Of a stretch of DNA of 41,451 bases, positions 33,871-41,451 are shown one piece after another. Made by a program: the position numbers and the translations under genes. Under the pieces are notes generated by a model. The model made no database searches. It saw only the letters and a program-made list of their open reading frames with translations, and was not told the DNA's origin. The stretch is from Candidatus Levyibacteriota bacterium (GTDB taxonomy: Bacteria; Patescibacteriota; Microgenomatia; Levybacterales; UBA12049), in the NCBI GenBank assembly GCA_013816255.1, contig JACDET010000009.1, forward strand, positions 979-42,429. The letters run 5' to 3'. Every line of letters starts with the position of its first letter. Position 1 is the first letter of the stretch.

Positions 33871-35145
33871 CTATGCAGCTTTTAAGTCATCAAGCATATA
33901 AGCTTTATTTGTAGGGACAAGTTTCTTCCCTTCTAAACGTTCTTTTCGTATCTCCAGCATTGTCTTTACTACTGCTCCAGCGGATGCATCAGCAGATGCT
34001 CCTGTCTGGGCCCAGAAACTTCGACCTTCTTCGGCTGCTTTATTAAAGTAATCAGCTTTTATGTATTCTGGCCCAATAATTCTAGTAGCCATAGCAGATG
34101 CTTTCTCAAATGAAATTTTGGTGTCGGAATTAATAATATTCCAATCTTCTTCTGTGAGTCCAGGGAAGATGGGATCATCAGGACGTTGAACGTTAATAAC
34201 AGTTCCAAACCCAACGTCTGTAGCCATGATGACGGTAATACCAAGTCTTTGCGCTTCTTGTCGTAAACGTACTTTCTCGCGAATATCATCAACTTCTTCA
34301 AAAAGGAAATCAGCACCTTGCATGAATTTGGTTCTATTAGACGTTTTATTTGAGCCATCGCCAAGATTTTGCGGAATACACTCAATATTCAAATGAGGAT
34401 TTCGATGGTATGCTTTAACAGTCCAGTCAATTGCATGGTTTTCCATTAGATTAGCAACATCTGCATCTGTTACTCTGTTTTCATCATGAAGAATTACAGT
34501 TCCCCCATCTGCGACACGAAAGTTTTGCACACCTGCTTTAACCAAGCCTTTTGCAGCAGATCCACCTACACCCATTCCTGCATGAGCTGTTGTTAATCCA
34601 GCAAGCCATTCTTGTTCTTCTTTGGAAATGATAGGAAAGTTTCTTGAATATAGTGTCTCATTAAAAGGCTCTTTTGCAAGTATTGGAACAAAGAGTCCCT
34701 CTCCATCTTTTCCTGGCAATTCTGCAACAACCATATGTCTAGGCTTATTAAACCACTTCAGATATATTTCCAATACCTTTGCCTTTGGCTTTTTTTCAAA
34801 AAAATCTTTTTTTCTTTTTGACTTCGCACGGTCCGTTAACTGTTCTTTAAAAGTATCTTTGATAACGTTTTTTTCAAGTGCTTCATCAAAAAGTGTAAAA
34901 TCATCTTTCATTGATTCTGGCTTCCAAGGAGCGAGTGTTTTGATTCTATCAGGAGCAGTTCTAAGAGAAGTAATAAAATTTTTCCATCCGTCGAGACTTC
35001 CAAGTGGGTAAATAGGACATTTTGGAATAATTAATTCTCGAGGTCGATCTATCTCTCTTGCTCTTTGAAATTCAGCTAATCCTGCGTTATGTAGTTGTTC
35101 TCTATTATCTTCAGAGGGTATTCCTGCTAAACGTTCACTATTCAT
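33871..35145 (-). CDS. ThiF-like E1 adenylyltransferase
   Basis: 424 aa. Residues 1-185 form an unassigned N-terminal region (RELIIPKCPIYPLGSLDGW; MVVAELPGKDGEGLFVPILA). The Rossmann ATP fold follows: TAHAGMGVGGSAAKGLVKAGVQNFRVADGGTVILHDENRV, with Asn-Arg kept in HDENR where sNLNR is usual, then NPHLNIECIPQNL. The protein ends AQTGASADASAGAVVKTMLEI. The usual CxxC zinc knuckles are not seen. E1-like enzymes adenylate a carboxyl terminus or a small acid. It begins 2 nt after the stop of the acyltransferase-like gene (TAATTATG), so the two are coupled. Confidence 0.75.
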   Translation of the reverse strand: MNSERLAGIPSEDNREQLHNAGLAEFQRAREIDRPRELIIPKCPIYPLGSLDGWKNFITSLRTAPDRIKTLAPWKPESMKDDFTLFDEALEKNVIKDTFKEQLTDRAKSKRKKDFFEKKPKAKVLEIYLKWFNKPRHMVVAELPGKDGEGLFVPILAKEPFNETLYSRNFPIISKEEQEWLAGLTTAHAGMGVGGSAAKGLVKAGVQNFRVADGGTVILHDENRVTDADVANLMENHAIDWTVKAYHRNPHLNIECIPQNLGDGSNKTSNRTKFMQGADFLFEEVDDIREKVRLRQEAQRLGITVIMATDVGFGTVINVQRPDDPIFPGLTEEDWNIINSDTKISFEKASAMATRIIGPEYIKADYFNKAAEEGRSFWAQTGASADASAGAVVKTMLEIRKERLEGKKLVPTNKAYMLDDLKAA

Positions 35146-35147
35146 AA

Positions 35148-35903
35148 TTATGCAGCTTTGAGTGGGACTTCAGCAGTATATCTTTTGGGAGGATCCTTAG
35201 GATCGTACCAATGAGGTCTAAAAATTTCTGCTGTTCTTCTTCCATCCTTAGACAATATAATTTCCTCTCCCTCACCAAAGTCAAGCTGTGTTGAGCGAGT
35301 ATGCCTTATAAATTCATTTTTTGCAACTGTCACAATTTTCTTTTTACCGAGTGTCTGAGCGACTTCAACTATACCGTTTGGGGCATCAATGAGTTCTTCC
35401 AGTAATTCTGTTGTTTGATTGATTCCATCTTCACGTGTTCCACGAAAATCTTGAACCGCAACTATTCTTCCAAGTTCACAGAACGTATCATCAAGTTCGT
35501 CTTGTTCAATAAGTTTATTAATCTCAAGGTTCTCATACGCTACTCTGCCTGTTACTGCTAAATTATTACCCCATGGATGTCCATTATGTGCAAAAGTGCA
35601 TATTGTTATTGCAGTACCGCTCTTTGCAATATCATCCATATACATTATCCCAGCAACTTCTAATTTGAAATCTCCTAATTCAGGGATCTCAATTGTAAGA
35701 CCCTGTATCTTAAGTTCTTTTATACGGTCCAAAAGCGGAACGTATCTTGGTGCGTATCCTTCACCCACAGCAATAGGAGCAGTACCAAGCCGTAAGTCGC
35801 TTGGTGATGTCAAAGAATTTACCGTTTCGAGCCGGGAATAGGTAAACTTGGGTACTCTATGTTCCAAACTATGAAATGCGCCTGATTCAGGATTGAGTGC
35901 CAT
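35148..35903 (-). CDS. GNAT / autoinducer-synthase-like N-acyltransferase, tentative
   Basis: 251 aa, soluble. TATAAT is 10 nt before the ATG. The central part GNNLAVTGRVAYENLEINKL, then DTFCELGRIVAVQDFRGT, resembles the strand-Arg and E-x-x-R-x-x-V core of LuxI- and FeeM-type N-acyl synthases, followed by a helix with LLEELI and a closing strand (KKKIVTVAKNEFIRHTRSTQLDFGE). The match is by eye and modest. If right, the product would be an N-acyl amino acid or similar small molecule. The coupled ThiF-like gene could activate the acid. Otherwise an orphan gene. Confidence 0.45.
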   Translation of the reverse strand: MALNPESGAFHSLEHRVPKFTYSRLETVNSLTSPSDLRLGTAPIAVGEGYAPRYVPLLDRIKELKIQGLTIEIPELGDFKLEVAGIMYMDDIAKSGTAITICTFAHNGHPWGNNLAVTGRVAYENLEINKLIEQDELDDTFCELGRIVAVQDFRGTREDGINQTTELLEELIDAPNGIVEVAQTLGKKKIVTVAKNEFIRHTRSTQLDFGEGEEIILSKDGRRTAEIFRPHWYDPKDPPKRYTAEVPLKAA

Positions 35904-35957
35904 AAACTTACTTATTATACTAGTTTTATGAGAGTGTGCAAGTTTGTGGCTGATTAG

Positions 35958-36176
35958 TTATTTTCTGAAGAATAAATAAAAGAGTAATGACAAGACAGCG
36001 CTGATGACAAGAGAGGTTACCCAAGGGAAGTAGAATGTGAAATTGTCATTTTTAATGAGGATATCTCCTGGGAGTTTTGGGAGAGATGGTAGTTTGGGTA
36101 GCGCGACGAAAATGATGCCTACTATGATAATGATGATGCCCATAAGGATGAGCATTTTACCTATGCTTTCATTCAT
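35958..36176 (-). CDS. DUF2905 small membrane protein
   Basis: 72 aa. Two membrane helices around the family signature LPGDILIKNDNFTFYFPWVTSLVIS. It overlaps the end of the rhomboid gene by 8 nt, so the two are cotranscribed. Function unknown. Confidence 0.88.
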   Translation of the reverse strand: MNESIGKMLILMGIIIIIVGIIFVALPKLPSLPKLPGDILIKNDNFTFYFPWVTSLVISAVLSLLFYLFFRK

Positions 36177-36840
36177 GCGTGATACCTGCTTCCTCTCCTT
36201 TGTTTTTATTCATAAAGCCGAAAAGTAACCCGACGATAAATCCCCCAATATGTGCGATGTACGCGACACCGCCTTGACTGGTATCAGCACCCAAAGATCC
36301 AACACCTGAAAATAGCTGCAGCGCAAACCAATAGCCAAGCATCAGTAGCGCACTGATTTCAATAATCGTGACAAAAAAGACAATAAAGACAAGAGTTTTA
36401 ATTTTGGCATGGGGGAATAGCACTGCGTAACAACCAAGTACACCAGCGACTGCACCGGAAGCGCCAAGCATGGGAATCGTGTCTGTAGGCATGAAAAGAT
36501 ATTGTGCTAAACCACCGACAACACCTGCTGTAAGGTACAACAAAAGAAAACCGATAGGAGATAATCGTGTATTTACGTTATCTCCAAAAACAATCAAAAA
36601 CCACATATTGGAAAGAATATGCAAAATACCGCCGTGGAGAAAGATAGATGTTACAAAAGGAATTAATGTCATGTAGTCACTGAAATTTACTGTTTGCGGG
36701 ATAAGCGCGTATTGGTTGATAAATGCTATTTGATCTGGCGCAAGAAGCTGCTGGATAAAAACATAGACAGTAATTCCCACGATGAGAAAGTTCAAAAAAG
36801 GAAAACTCGTGGCTTTGATCGAATCTTTTAAAGGAAACAT
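36169..36840 (-). CDS. Rhomboid-family intramembrane serine protease
   Basis: 223 aa with six to seven helices. HILSNMWFLIVFGDNV (oxyanion region), GASGAVAGVLGCYAV with the catalytic Ser near residue 128, and AYIAHIGGFIVGLLFGF with the catalytic His. It cleaves membrane proteins within the bilayer. TATACT is 8 nt before the ATG. Both catalytic residues are present, so it should be active. Confidence 0.93.
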   Translation of the reverse strand: MFPLKDSIKATSFPFLNFLIVGITVYVFIQQLLAPDQIAFINQYALIPQTVNFSDYMTLIPFVTSIFLHGGILHILSNMWFLIVFGDNVNTRLSPIGFLLLYLTAGVVGGLAQYLFMPTDTIPMLGASGAVAGVLGCYAVLFPHAKIKTLVFIVFFVTIIEISALLMLGYWFALQLFSGVGSLGADTSQGGVAYIAHIGGFIVGLLFGFMNKNKGEEAGITHE

Positions 36841-36902
36841 ATCTTTCTAGTATAGATACTGTGTGTAAAAAATGTATAAGAATTGTTGAGTTGTTTCTTT
36901 TT

Positions 36903-36989
36903 GTCATTGCAAGGGAGTGTATCGACCGAAGCAATCCCTACTAGTAGAGATTGCTTCGTCATGCATTACCATGATTTCCTCGCAATGAC
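36903..36989. repeat. Intergenic palindromic element
   Basis: Starts GTCATTGCAAGG and ends CCTCGCAATGAC with an inner GAAGCAATCCC / GATTGCTTC pair. Same class as the element inside dinB. Lies between divergent rhomboid and flavoprotein genes. Confidence 0.9.
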
Positions 36990-37018
36990 AATCTACTTGC
37001 TATGCTAAAATAAAAGAT

Positions 37019-38401
37019 ATGAGAAAAAAAGCAATTATTATTGGAGCTGGAATGGCTGGGTGTTTCATGGCAATTTGTTTGGCCAAAAGGAATTACGATG
37101 TCATTGTTTATGAATCTCGCCCTGATGTACGGCTGGAAAATTATGATTCTGGTCGTTCATTTAATTTGACGCTTTACTATCGAGGTATTAAGGCAATGAA
37201 AGAGCTCGGGGTATGGGGTGAAGCGAAAAAGGTTGCTGTTATTGCCCAGGGGAATGTCGCTCATTATGAAAATCGTAAAGTATATGACTCTTTTGATGCT
37301 AAGGGCAACGAAATTCTATATACAGTGCATAGAAATAAACTAAATGGAGCACTGCTTACATCTGCTGAAAAATATGAAAATATTGAGTTTCAATTTAATA
37401 CAAAATGTGTAGGAGTTGATAGTAGGAAGCGGGAAGTAGAGCTTGAAAAACAATATTCTTCGAGTGACCAAAGGGAATCGAGAAGCGGTTCTCGACAAGC
37501 TCGAACAATAAGCACTACCGTTAAAGCAGATATCGTTATAGGGGCGGATGGGGTTAATTCTGTTGTCAGATCTTTTATTCCAACAGAGAGCGAACAGCCT
37601 TGGGTAAAACAATACGAGGATTGGGGATATAAAGAAGTGCACATTTCTGCTGAAAAGACGAAGGCGTTACAACTCAGACTGCTCTCGACACATACATGGC
37701 CGAGACCTGATTCATTGTTGATCGCTTTCCCAAATCCTGATGCATCGTTTACGCTCATGTTCAATTTGCAACTTGAGGGGGGAAAAAGTTTTGTGTCGCT
37801 CGTAAGTGAAAAGGATATTACAGCTTTTATTACTGCTGATTTTCCTGATCTCAAGCCGTTACTTCCTGAGATTATTGACGCATTTCAACAAAAGAAAATT
37901 GGAACATTTGTGACCTTATATAATCCTCTTTGGCATGATCAAGATTTTATGGTTTTGATTGGAGATGCGGCACATGCATTTATACCATTCTATGGACAGG
38001 GAATGTGCGCAGCTTTTGATGATTGTTTGAAATTTGCCGAATTGTTTGATAGACATAATGGTGATGTTGCAAAAGTGTTCCCACTCTATCAAGAGAATCG
38101 GAAGCGGAATACAGATCTTATGGCAGAACTTGCGAAAGAGAATTTCATTGAGTTACGAGATAAAAGCCGGTCCCCATTCTTTGTATTCAAAGATAAAGCT
38201 GATACGCTCCTTCATATGCTTTTTCCGAAGTTTTGGCAGCCGCCGCTGTATGTTTTGATTGCGCATGGGGATTTGGAATATCATGAGGCGTATGCGAAGT
38301 ATCAAAAACAGTTGCTGTTGTCGAAGAAGATTGGGCTGGATGCTGCGCTGTATGCTTTGGCTTTGCCTTTGATTATTTCTGGTAGGTTTAAGAAGAAATA
38401 G
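37019..38401 (+). CDS. FAD-dependent monooxygenase, kynurenine-3-monooxygenase-like
   Basis: 460 aa. TAAAAT is 7 nt before the ATG. FAD motif KAIIIGAGMAGCFMAICLAKR, substrate-side GRSFNLTLYYRGIKAM (KMO-type), DIVIGADGVNSVVRS, and VLIGDAAHAFIPFYGQGMCAAFDDC, very close to the KMO pattern. KMO hydroxylates kynurenine with NADPH and O2. A hydrophobic C-terminus (LDAALYALALPLIISG) could anchor it, as in mitochondrial KMO. Residues 147-163 (SSSDQRESRSGSRQART) are encoded by a palindromic repeat. No kynurenine-pathway neighbours, so the substrate is uncertain. Confidence 0.82.
   Translation: MRKKAIIIGAGMAGCFMAICLAKRNYDVIVYESRPDVRLENYDSGRSFNLTLYYRGIKAMKELGVWGEAKKVAVIAQGNVAHYENRKVYDSFDAKGNEILYTVHRNKLNGALLTSAEKYENIEFQFNTKCVGVDSRKREVELEKQYSSSDQRESRSGSRQARTISTTVKADIVIGADGVNSVVRSFIPTESEQPWVKQYEDWGYKEVHISAEKTKALQLRLLSTHTWPRPDSLLIAFPNPDASFTLMFNLQLEGGKSFVSLVSEKDITAFITADFPDLKPLLPEIIDAFQQKKIGTFVTLYNPLWHDQDFMVLIGDAAHAFIPFYGQGMCAAFDDCLKFAELFDRHNGDVAKVFPLYQENRKRNTDLMAELAKENFIELRDKSRSPFFVFKDKADTLLHMLFPKFWQPPLYVLIAHGDLEYHEAYAKYQKQLLLSKKIGLDAALYALALPLIISGRFKKK
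37459..37505. repeat. Palindromic element inside a coding sequence (copy 3)
   Basis: Outer arms TTCGAG / CTCGAA and inner arms TCGAGAA / TTCTCGA within about 47 bp, read in frame as a Ser/Arg-rich loop of the flavoprotein. A different sequence class from the GTCAT...ATGAC elements. Confidence 0.75.
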
Positions 38402-38412
38402 ATTTTCCTCCT

Positions 38413-38591
38413 GTCATCCTGAACTTGTTTCAGGATCTCCTATGAAAATTTCCACCAGTCTGCAATTCAGCGTAAAAATCATTGTAGCAATATACGACCG
38501 TTAATAGTGCTGGATTCCCGCCTTCTCGCCTCGCGGCGAAGCGGGCGCGGGAATGACAAATGAGTAGATCCTGAATCAAGTTCAGGATGAC
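38413..38591. repeat. Nested intergenic palindromic elements
   Basis: Outer ends GTCATCCTGAACTTGTTTCAGGAT and ATCCTGAATCAAGTTCAGGATGAC enclose a second element (GGATTCCCGCC to GGGAATGAC). One element appears to have inserted in another. Lies between the convergent flavoprotein and ICMT-like genes. Confidence 0.88.
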
Positions 38592-38594
38592 AAT

Positions 38595-39131
38595 TTATAT
38601 AAAAAGCGGGACTCTTTTTTTGTAGTCTAGGTATTCTTTGCCGAAGATTTTGGCTAGATTTTCTTCTTCTTTTTTTGCTGATTTGTAGAAATAGATTGCG
38701 AGTGGGATTCTGAGGATGATAAGCCAGCTTTGGATGGCTATCGCAAAACCGAAGTAGAGCATGATGAAGGCGAGGTAAATTGGATTTCTTGAAAAACCGA
38801 ATGGTCCGTCAGTAACGAGTTTGTCTTGTTTTTTATGATGGACTCCAGGTACTCCCCACGATTTGCTCATGACGTTTTTGGCCCAGATTGCCAGGATAAA
38901 GCCTCCCAAATACATCCCGATACCAGATACGGTAATAAGTAGCGATAGCGGGCCTTGGGGAAGAGGCATATAGATTGCGGCAAGAATTTGCAGTATCAAA
39001 ATGAGTGCTTCAATGCTATTTGTTTTGAGCATTTCAAAGTTCAAACGCTCTTTGGCAAAACGTAATTCTGTCCGTATCCACAGTACTTTTATGATGATAA
39101 TACCAAGTGTGAGTAGTGTAATAAGTGTCAT
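38595..39131 (-). CDS. Isoprenylcysteine carboxyl methyltransferase-like (ICMT/PEMT fold) membrane protein
   Basis: 178 aa with four to five helices. Signature LVTDGPFGFSRNPIYLAFIMLYFGF and the ending KKEEENLAKIFGKEYLDYKKRVP, matching bacterial ICMT/PEMT-type methyltransferases that use SAM at the membrane. Acceptor unknown. Downstream of, and possibly cotranscribed with, the PP-loop gene, with a small hairpin between. Confidence 0.85.
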   Translation of the reverse strand: MTLITLLTLGIIIIKVLWIRTELRFAKERLNFEMLKTNSIEALILILQILAAIYMPLPQGPLSLLITVSGIGMYLGGFILAIWAKNVMSKSWGVPGVHHKKQDKLVTDGPFGFSRNPIYLAFIMLYFGFAIAIQSWLIILRIPLAIYFYKSAKKEEENLAKIFGKEYLDYKKRVPLFI

Positions 39132-39142
39132 AGTTTAGACTG

Positions 39143-39161
39143 ATTCTGGACAGGCCAGAAT
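39143..39161. terminator. Short hairpin between PP-loop and ICMT-like genes
   Basis: ATTCTGG and CCAGAAT form a perfect 7-bp stem around ACAGG, followed by ATGAC. Probably the half-lost end of a palindromic element; it could attenuate read-through into the ICMT-like gene. Confidence 0.4.
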
Positions 39162-39170
39162 GACGAGTAG

Positions 39171-40409
39171 TTATTTCAATATACCTTTTTTGAATAAATA
39201 TTTAAAGAGTATATTGCGATCACCATTGTTCATTTGAAAAACGAATTGATAGAGTCTCCGGTCATTATACTTTTGATCGTAGGCTGCAATTTTTTGATAC
39301 GCGCGCTTGGTTATACTCGGATGTTTACTCTTTTCAAGACTATACGCAATTGCTTCTTGCAGCTGCGCGTTCTGTCCGTTTTTACCCAAAAGTGCCAACG
39401 CCTGTTCTCCTTGTATATTATACTTGAGTTTGTAATCATAGTACATATTGCGGACAGCCTGAAGATCTATTGTGTGATCAAATGTTTTCGCTTTAACTAG
39501 TGCATCTGAACCTTGCAGATAAAACATCGTCATCAAACATTTAAAGCAACGTGAGCAGTTGTATTTCCCTTTAATGTTTTGTGTGCAAACCCGGAGATAT
39601 TGTAATGCAAGTGGAGATGTACTGACAAGTGTTGTAATCTTACCAATTCTATCATGTTCACCACCGTCACTGTTAATGCTCACAGTTTCTGTTGACCAAA
39701 GCGGATCAAGATCTGGATGTGTACCATACGGAAATAACTGATCATTGCGGACAGCTCCCGGAATAAGTACTTGTTTAAGTTCACGTCGGAGGAAAAGTGC
39801 TATGGCTGCCAGCGCTCCACCGTGAGCAAAATCCCAAATCAAACGTTTTTCAATAATTTCTCCAATGTTTGTTTTGAGAATAATTGCTTCAATTTTTTCC
39901 TCTTTTGCAACTAACTCAACTGTTTCACGTACTTGCTTAAAAAAAGGCTCATTTGTTAACGGAATATCAAAACCGTGCACAAGTATCAGGTGGGATATTT
40001 TTGTTTCTTTTTTGTCTCTATTATGTAAATAGGTATAGAAAGAATCAACTCCGGCCGTAAAAAAACTGGCTGTATGCTTTGGTGTATGTACATCTGGAAC
40101 TATTTGCGTTGCTTTAATTTCTATTGCTGAGAAACCAATCTTCCAGCTGAGAATAAGCTTTTGGATTCTGTTCATATTCTCGAGAAGCTGCTTGGAGACC
40201 GAACCATCAACAGATATATTTTCTCCAGTCTTCATACAGGGAAGAAGTACAGCGGCGAGAAATGGACTTGCATCCTTTGCAACAAAATTCTCATACTTGT
40301 TATCAACAGAAATGTAGGCCTGTTCTGTTTTCTTACCACGGAAAGTAATAGCAGCAGATACTATGACTCCATTTGCTTCTTTGGTATATTTTATATTTGT
40401 AATATACAT
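39171..40409 (-). CDS. PP-loop ATPase-like protein (QueC/asparagine-synthase-like fold)
   Basis: 412 aa. Central motif ASFFTAGVDSFYTYLHN is a variant of the PP-loop SGGxDS. It is followed by LILVHGFDIPL and IIEKRLIWDFAHGGALAAIALF. A Cys cluster YNCSRCFKCLMTMF near residue 290 resembles the zinc site of QueC. The N-terminal 100 residues are a beta-rich extra domain and the C-terminal 110 are helical. ATP-dependent adenylation of a substrate is likely; the product is unknown. Confidence 0.65.
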   Translation of the reverse strand: MYITNIKYTKEANGVIVSAAITFRGKKTEQAYISVDNKYENFVAKDASPFLAAVLLPCMKTGENISVDGSVSKQLLENMNRIQKLILSWKIGFSAIEIKATQIVPDVHTPKHTASFFTAGVDSFYTYLHNRDKKETKISHLILVHGFDIPLTNEPFFKQVRETVELVAKEEKIEAIILKTNIGEIIEKRLIWDFAHGGALAAIALFLRRELKQVLIPGAVRNDQLFPYGTHPDLDPLWSTETVSINSDGGEHDRIGKITTLVSTSPLALQYLRVCTQNIKGKYNCSRCFKCLMTMFYLQGSDALVKAKTFDHTIDLQAVRNMYYDYKLKYNIQGEQALALLGKNGQNAQLQEAIAYSLEKSKHPSITKRAYQKIAAYDQKYNDRRLYQFVFQMNNGDRNILFKYLFKKGILK

Positions 40410-40736
40410 ATGTTTTTATGACCCATGTATACTATACCTATCTTTACCGATTTTGCAAATTGCGATGAGGCATTCTCAAGTATGTAAGCTATCTAACTGA
40501 ATGTTGTTGTCAGGGGATGTAGACTAGATTTAGGAAATTTAGAGCAAAAAAGATCATCCCTCAACATTGAATATTGTTTCGCTAGAGCTCCTTGCTACTA
40601 CGCCCTTCTTTGTTTTGGGATGACTTACTGATCATGATACTGTATCAAAGTAGTATATCCTGTTAACATACAGTAAGAAGGCCGTAAGACTTCCCGGAGT
40701 CTAGTTTCCTCAATCGAAATAGGCTACAATAAAAAG
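40410..40736. other. Gene-free stretch with a palindromic element
   Basis: About 330 bp between divergent genes. No ORF or RNA gene is convincing. A diverged palindromic element starts ATCATCCCTCAA near 40553 and ends TTGGGATGAC near 40624. The rest holds the two divergent promoters, including TACAAT (40725-40730). Confidence 0.6.
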
Positions 40737-41451
40737 ATGGAAACAATAGCATTTTTTGAAATTGAAGACTGGGAGAAAGACTATATTGCCAAAGCATTCC
40801 CACAAGATACACTCTATTTCTCCTCCGATAAAGGGCACGATGTAACGGATGAAACTATCCTGAAGTCGACTATCATTTCAACGTTTATTTATTCACAAAT
40901 GACGGCTGAGGTTCTTTCAAAGTTTCCTAACCTTAAAGTCATCGCCACAAGATCTACTGGTTATGATCATATCGATCTTGCCTATTGCAAGGAAAAGAAT
41001 ATAACTATTGTTAATGTACCTACATATGGCGCGCATACGGTGGCTGAGCATACATTTGCTCTTATCCTTGCATTAAGTCGCAAACTTGTCAGGACCGTCA
41101 ATAGAGGCAAAAGAGGGGATTTCGAACTCCATGATCTAACCGGATTTGATCTCGCTGGTAAGACGATTGGTGTTGTCGGAGCCGGCAAAATTGGTGACAA
41201 AGTAATCCGTTTATCAAGAGCATTTGAAATGAATGTGCTTCTTTATACACGTCACCCTGAAGAAGTTGCGGGACAGGAAGGTATTAAGTCTGTGGGTCTT
41301 GATGAACTCTATGCAAACTCCGATATCGTTACATTACATGTACCCCATACCCCCGAAACCCATCACATCGTTAATAAAGAAAATATTCAGAAATTCAAGA
41401 AGGGCAGTATTCTTATCAATACAGCGCGTGGACCATTGGTAGAAACAGAAG
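40737..41451 (+). CDS. D-2-hydroxyacid dehydrogenase, N-terminal part
   Basis: 238 codons to the right edge; missing from the track because it has no stop. TACAAT is 6 nt before the ATG. The N-terminal catalytic half has VIATRSTGYDHIDLAYCKEKNI and the NAD fold KTIGVVGAGKIGDKVIRLSRAF, with TLHVPHTPETHHIVN and GSILINTARGPLVET, the usual Arg motif. Likely an NAD-dependent D-lactate dehydrogenase-like enzyme; the catalytic Glu and His lie beyond the window. Confidence 0.92.
   Translation, partial: METIAFFEIEDWEKDYIAKAFPQDTLYFSSDKGHDVTDETILKSTIISTFIYSQMTAEVLSKFPNLKVIATRSTGYDHIDLAYCKEKNITIVNVPTYGAHTVAEHTFALILALSRKLVRTVNRGKRGDFELHDLTGFDLAGKTIGVVGAGKIGDKVIRLSRAFEMNVLLYTRHPEEVAGQEGIKSVGLDELYANSDIVTLHVPHTPETHHIVNKENIQKFKKGSILINTARGPLVETE

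Noticed and set aside
37390-37854. 154-aa minus-strand ORF
   Set aside because: Shadow of the flavoprotein gene, whose FAD and GD motifs are intact.

Overview
The window looks like a low-GC bacterial chromosome fragment from the Candidate Phyla Radiation (Patescibacteria), possibly the Microgenomates side. This placement is inferred from the gene mix: many short orphan membrane proteins, a DUF4342 protein, a DUF4258/DUF2283 remnant, nonapeptide coiled-coil repeats, a WhiB protein outside Actinobacteria, and interspersed palindromes that run through reading frames. No rRNA or ribosomal protein is present to settle it. TGA is used as a stop and TGG as Trp, so the standard bacterial code applies.

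Layout. 1-5.8 kb is a metal (probably copper) handling block: the end of a P1B ATPase, a BNR beta-propeller protein, a DUF305 protein, a TauE/DsbD-like membrane protein fused to a cupredoxin, and a CopZ-like HMA protein, with a lipase-like hydrolase, a methyltransferase and a dead histidine-kinase fragment among them. 5.8-8.1 kb holds an LRR-protein kinase fusion, an alpha-CTD-like HhH protein, an orphan gene and tRNA-Arg(TCG). 8.2-12.9 kb has a membrane-anchored protein, a large inverted heptamer-repeat array, a flippase/DUF2079 fusion, an ATP-cone/PD-(D/E)XK nuclease and a GlsB-like protein behind an unusual leader. 13-16.6 kb is an orphan gene and an SOS cassette (lexA with a Cheo-type operator, a small ORF, a Y-family polymerase). 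16.6-22.5 kb has a coiled-coil protein, a NodB deacetylase, WhiB, enolase, a Bud32/RIO-like kinase, a bacterial PH-domain pair and murI. 22.5-28.4 kb is an accessory stretch with two identical tRNA-His genes, dispersed repeats, ComB-like, VOC, methyltransferase, HD, DUF4199-like and YdeI/DUF1905 genes and a DUF4258/DUF2283 remnant. 28.4-36.9 kb is mostly minus strand: a GT4 glycosyltransferase, a DAG-kinase-like protein, PspC, a 7TM-GAF histidine kinase, a ThiF-like E1 enzyme next to an acyltransferase-like gene, DUF2905 and rhomboid. 37-41.4 kb has a kynurenine-3-monooxygenase-like flavoprotein, an ICMT-like methyltransferase, a PP-loop protein and a truncated D-2-hydroxyacid dehydrogenase.

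Three genome-wide habits stand out. (1) At least 16 genes have a -10 box exactly 6 nt before the start codon, which implies leaderless mRNAs; several other genes carry a Shine-Dalgarno instead. (2) Palindromic elements starting GTCAT and ending ATGAC (or a TCGAG-type variant) sit between genes and also inside three intact ORFs. (3) Heptanucleotide tandem repeats occur between genes (TTAG core) and, with another sequence, inside eno. The best candidate for an undescribed system is the acyltransferase-like + ThiF pair followed by a 7TM sensor kinase (31.7-35.9 kb).
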